Source: Sva-07 sp963793335 (GTDB taxonomy: Bacteria; Actinomycetota; Acidimicrobiia; Acidimicrobiales; Ilumatobacteraceae). Taken from it: a DNA stretch of 64,000 nt. Each line of letters starts with the position of its first letter. Position 1 is the first letter of the stretch. The notes under the pieces are model-generated. The model did no database searches, was not told where the DNA came from, and was given only the letters and a program-made list of their open reading frames with translations. The translations under genes and the position numbers were made by a program. Of the stretch, positions 61,489 to 64,000 are shown one piece after another. The stretch is from positions 1 to 64,000 of the forward strand of contig CAWBZS010000012.1 in the NCBI GenBank assembly GCA_963793335.1. The letters run 5' to 3'.

Positions 61489-62157
61489 TCAGGTCAGCAG
61501 TTCGGTGGTGCCGAGCCGGTGAAAGCAGCGCCGACCGTTGGTGCGCGCAACGTCGGCCACTTCGAGGTCGCCGTCGGGGATTTCCCGGTCGGGGCCGCTG
61601 AGCGCGGCCCGGCCGACCGCGATGGCAGCGGCCCGATCGAGGCCGTCGACCCAGGTCTCGGCCAGACGCCCGTTGATCGCCTCGGCATCGCCGCCGATCG
61701 CTGCGTGATTGCGTTCGTCGACCACGGTGCCGTCGTAGAGGATGTGGAACATCTGGTCACCCGACGGCTCGAGACCGACCTCGGCGACGAGGATCTCCAC
61801 CTCCATCGGCTTCATCTCGTGGGTGAAGATCGTGCCGAGCATCTGGGCGTAGCTGTTGGCGAGGCTCCGTGCATCGACGTCGTCACGCGAGTACTGGAAT
61901 CCCTTGAGGTCGGCAGCTCGGATCCCGGCAACACGAAGCTGATCGAACTCGTTGTACTTGCCCACGCCGGCGAACGCGATCCGGTCGTAGATCTCGCTCA
62001 CCTTGCGCAGTGTTTCCGAAGCGTTCTCGGCGATGATCACGATGCCGTCGACATAGCGGACCGCTGCAAGCGCCCGGCCTCGGGCAATGCCCTTGCGGGC
62101 GAAGTCCGCCCGGTCCTTCATCATCTGTTCGGGGGCGACGTAGAACGGCTGGCTCAT
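61489..62157 (-). CDS. prcA: 20S proteasome alpha subunit PrcA
   Basis: The 222-residue protein forms the outer heptameric rings of the proteasome. The alpha N-terminal helix and loop are YVAPEQMMKDRADFARKGIA, followed by GRALAAVRYVDGIVIIAEN. The family block SEIYDRIAFAGVGKYNEFDQ is present. ATG 62157 overlaps the prcB stop (ATGA), fixing the start. Its ring pockets would receive the tails of an ATPase ring or of Bpa. The C-terminus is FHRLGTTELLT, without a HbYX motif. Confidence 0.96.
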   Translation of the reverse strand: MSQPFYVAPEQMMKDRADFARKGIARGRALAAVRYVDGIVIIAENASETLRKVSEIYDRIAFAGVGKYNEFDQLRVAGIRAADLKGFQYSRDDVDARSLANSYAQMLGTIFTHEMKPMEVEILVAEVGLEPSGDQMFHILYDGTVVDERNHAAIGGDAEAINGRLAETWVDGLDRAAAIAVGRAALSGPDREIPDGDLEVADVARTNGRRCFHRLGTTELLT

Positions 62158-62951
62158 CGTGAACGCACCTCCTCGACGATCCGGTCGTATCGCTCGGCGA
62201 GGTCGGCATCGTCGAGGCGTTGCCACCCGTCGGCGTCGATGGTGGCCACCACCGGATAGATCCCGCGCAGCACATCCGGACCGCCCGTGGCGGAGTCGGC
62301 ATCGGCCGCCTCCCAGAGCGCCTTCGCCGCCAGGTCGAGGGCGTCGTCACGGCTCATGTCACCGCGGAAGCCGACCTTGATCACGGTGCCGGCATGCAGA
62401 CTGCCCGAGCCGGTGGCCACGTAGTCGCGTTCTTCGTAGCGTCCACCGGTGGCGTCGTAGTCCCAGAGCCGGCCGCACTCCCGCCGAAGGTCGTAGCCGC
62501 CGAAGATCGGCACCACGACCATGCCCATCATCGCCGCCTGCAGGTTGCCCCGAACCATCATCGACAGCTGGTTCGCCTTGCCCTCGAGGCTGATCGAGGT
62601 GCCCTCGACCTTTTCGTAGTGCTCGAGTTGCAGTTGGAACAACCGCACCATCTCCATCGCCGCCCCAGCCGCACCAGCGATGGCAACACCGCTGTGACGG
62701 TCTGCTTCGACCACCTTCTCCATCGTGCGATGCGAGATCAGATTCCCGGAAGTGGCTCGCCGGTCGCCGGCCATCACCACGCCGTCGGAGTATGTGAGCG
62801 CCACACAGGTGGTGGCATGCGGCAGCGACAGGTCGCGCATCACGTCGGTCGATACGCCGACGAGCGGCTCGGTCGTCAACCCGACGCGACGCAGCAATTC
62901 GGGAAAACTCGCCCCGGGATCGTCCGAGGTCGAGAACAACGGCATGGTCAC
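62154..62951 (-). CDS. prcB: 20S proteasome beta subunit PrcB
   Basis: The 265-residue precursor has a propeptide of about 46 residues and the mature chain starting at Thr47 in LSLPHATTCVALTYSDGV. The nucleophile Thr1, the Asp of VMAGDRRATSGN and the Lys of HRTMEKVVEADRH are present. The residue before Thr1 is Ala (A46), where most proteasome beta precursors have Gly. The start is GTG 62951, 3 bases after pup; ATG 62945 is possible. It forms the inner catalytic rings with PrcA. Confidence 0.95.
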   Translation of the reverse strand: MTMPLFSTSDDPGASFPELLRRVGLTTEPLVGVSTDVMRDLSLPHATTCVALTYSDGVVMAGDRRATSGNLISHRTMEKVVEADRHSGVAIAGAAGAAMEMVRLFQLQLEHYEKVEGTSISLEGKANQLSMMVRGNLQAAMMGMVVVPIFGGYDLRRECGRLWDYDATGGRYEERDYVATGSGSLHAGTVIKVGFRGDMSRDDALDLAAKALWEAADADSATGGPDVLRGIYPVVATIDADGWQRLDDADLAERYDRIVEEVRSR

Positions 62952-62954
62952 GGG

Positions 62955-63152
62955 TTACTGACCACCCTTTTGCACATACGACTTGACGAAGTCCTCGGCG
63001 TTGGTTTCGAGCACGTCGTCGATCTCGTCGAGCAGGTCATCGAGTTCGGCTTTGAGCTTCTCGCCGGTTTCCGTGACGGCTGGAGCCGCCTCAGCGGTGG
63101 TCTCTGCGTCGCGGCCGGTCGTGCCTTTCGACTTCTGGGTGCGTTCTGCCAT
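62955..63152 (-). CDS. pup: Prokaryotic ubiquitin-like protein Pup
   Basis: The 65-residue, largely disordered tagging protein ends in GGQ, so its final Gln must be deamidated by Dop before ligation to substrate lysines by PafA. The central helix KLKAELDDLLDEIDDVLE is the part that binds the proteasomal ATPase. The N-terminal half is Ala/Thr/Lys-rich. It lies between dop and prcB, the standard order, and is too short to be convincing without the GGQ end and this context. Confidence 0.95.
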   Translation of the reverse strand: MAERTQKSKGTTGRDAETTAEAAPAVTETGEKLKAELDDLLDEIDDVLETNAEDFVKSYVQKGGQ

Positions 63153-63189
63153 CAGCGGTTGCTTCCCTTCGAGGAGTGGTGCGGTTCGT

Positions 63190-64000
63190 TCACTGGCCGA
63201 GCCGGTCGAGGAGTTCTCTCGCCGTCTCGCTCTGTTCGATCAAGGTACCAACGTGATCGGCGGTCCCGCGTAGCGGTTCCATCATTGGAACTCGACGGAG
63301 TGGGTCGCGACCGATGTCGAACACCATCGAGTCCCAGTTGGCCGCCACGACGTCGTCGGGGTACTTCTCGAGACATCGACCGCGGAAGAATGCGCGGGTG
63401 GTGCAGGGAGGTTCGAACACCGCTGCTGCAACTTCATCGGCGCTCACCATCGTGTCGAGCCCAGCACGGAGCGCGAGGCAGCGTTCCGGGCGGAGGTCGT
63501 GGTACTGGAGGTCGATCGCCTTCAGCCGGGCTGATCCCGCCTCGATGCCATGGCGTTCGGCGTAACCGTCGACCAAGCGTTGTTTGGCAATCCAGTCAAC
63601 CCAGTTCGCCACCGATCCCGGATCGGATTCGAGCCCGACCAACACGGTCTCCCATCTGGCCAACACGTCGGCGCCGATGCCCTCGCCAACGCACTCGAGC
63701 CCGTGCGACTGCTCGTACTTGCGTGCGCGCTCCAACAGCCCCCACTGCACTTCGAGCGCGGTGGCACGACTGCCATCGCGCAACATGAGCGTCTGCTGCA
63801 GCGTCGGGTCGTGACTGACCTGACGGATCGCCGCGACCGGATTGCCGAGCAGCCACTCGTCGCCGAGTTCGTCGTCTTCGATCATCGCAAGCACGATCGC
63901 CGTGGTGCCGACCTTGAGATAGGTCGCCACCTCACTCATGTTCGCGTCGCCGACGATCACGTGGAGTCGCCGATACTTCTGCGCATCCGCGTGCGGTTCG
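63190..64000 (-). CDS. dop: Depupylase/Pup deamidase Dop (5' end outside window)
   Basis: The window holds about the last 256-269 codons of a carboxylate-amine ligase-like protein; the reading frame stays open to base 64000, so the start lies beyond the edge. RLHVIVGDANMSEVATYLKV and GTTAIVLAMIEDDELGDEW are typical of Dop (VGDAN), whereas PafA usually has VGDSN. The position directly before pup also favours Dop. Dop removes Pup from substrates and converts the Pup C-terminal Gln to Glu. The C-terminal part has EPPCTTRAFFRGRCLEKYPD. Confidence 0.9.
   Translation of the reverse strand, partial: EPHADAQKYRRLHVIVGDANMSEVATYLKVGTTAIVLAMIEDDELGDEWLLGNPVAAIRQVSHDPTLQQTLMLRDGSRATALEVQWGLLERARKYEQSHGLECVGEGIGADVLARWETVLVGLESDPGSVANWVDWIAKQRLVDGYAERHGIEAGSARLKAIDLQYHDLRPERCLALRAGLDTMVSADEVAAAVFEPPCTTRAFFRGRCLEKYPDDVVAANWDSMVFDIGRDPLRRVPMMEPLRGTADHVGTLIEQSETARELLDRLGQ

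Noticed and set aside
61480..61500. Triple AGGTC tandem between the membrane protein gene and prcA
   Set aside because: Short (three units), no dyad symmetry, no gene whose regulation it would explain; probably chance or slippage.
63190..64000. PafA (Pup ligase) instead of Dop
   Set aside because: The VGDAN motif and the position immediately before pup favour Dop; the N-terminal Dop loop is outside the window, so some doubt remains.
1..64000. tRNA, rRNA, insertion sequences, phage or conjugative genes
   Set aside because: No such sequence was recognised by eye; gaps between genes are short and no transposase-like protein is present. A tRNA scan would be decisive.

Overview
The window comes from a high-GC actinobacterium. 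Marker genes are mycothiol ligase (mshC), a phosphatidylinositol-mannoside lipid block (pgsA, patA-like, pimA), an F420-dependent NADP reductase, an InhA-type enoyl reductase, a Pup-proteasome with the Bpa activator, and a division cluster with SepF and a DivIVA/Wag31-like protein but no ftsA. My best guess is class Acidimicrobiia (Ilumatobacter-like). This is an inference from gene content and order, not a sequence search. It is almost entirely ordinary chromosomal housekeeping DNA. I saw no phage, insertion sequence, CRISPR array, rRNA or tRNA.

Region 1 (1-4300) is a small accessory zone: a beta-propeller-like hypothetical, a decayed HNH endonuclease gene with two frameshifts, a remnant of a GNAT acetyltransferase, an SRPBCC protein and a TauE-type permease. 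Region 2 (4348-18843, minus strand) reads in transcription order thrS, HIT, hypothetical, pgsA, patA-like, pimA, lemA, htpX, DUF3048 lipoprotein, pdxS, pdxT, yebC, peroxiredoxin, ruvC, ruvA, ruvB, queA. The backbone follows the mycobacterial order. thrS carries an apparent +1 frameshift in its first 15 codons. Region 3 (18921-33196) mixes plsC, mshC, an F420 reductase, inhA/fabI, a perfect 23-bp palindrome, a DUF2087 regulator coupled to a DUF255 protein, a nitroreductase, dnaE, bpa, a phosphodiesterase, and an Rrf2 regulator coupled to a thioesterase.

Region 4 (33206-57245, minus strand) is the division and cell wall (dcw) supercluster: mraZ, rsmH, ftsL, ftsI, murE, mraY, murD, ftsW, murG, murC, murB, ftsQ, ftsZ, pgeF, yggS, sepF, divIVA, ileS, a Cys-less DksA-like protein with a Lys/Ala/Pro tail, lspA and rluD. 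Many junctions are 4-base ATGA/GTGA/TTGA overlaps, so translation is probably coupled. murF is missing from its usual place between murE and mraY. The mraZ promoter is covered by a ladder of TGGGG repeats that look like MraZ operators.

Region 5 (57428-61456, plus strand) holds an M15-like peptidase with a peptidoglycan-binding domain, an endonuclease/exonuclease/phosphatase-family protein and a large unknown membrane protein. Region 6 (61489-64000, minus strand) is the Pup-proteasome operon dop (cut by the window edge), pup, prcB, prcA. With bpa at 30.3-30.8 kb, this gives a proteolysis system with both a Pup-dependent input and a probable Pup-independent activator.
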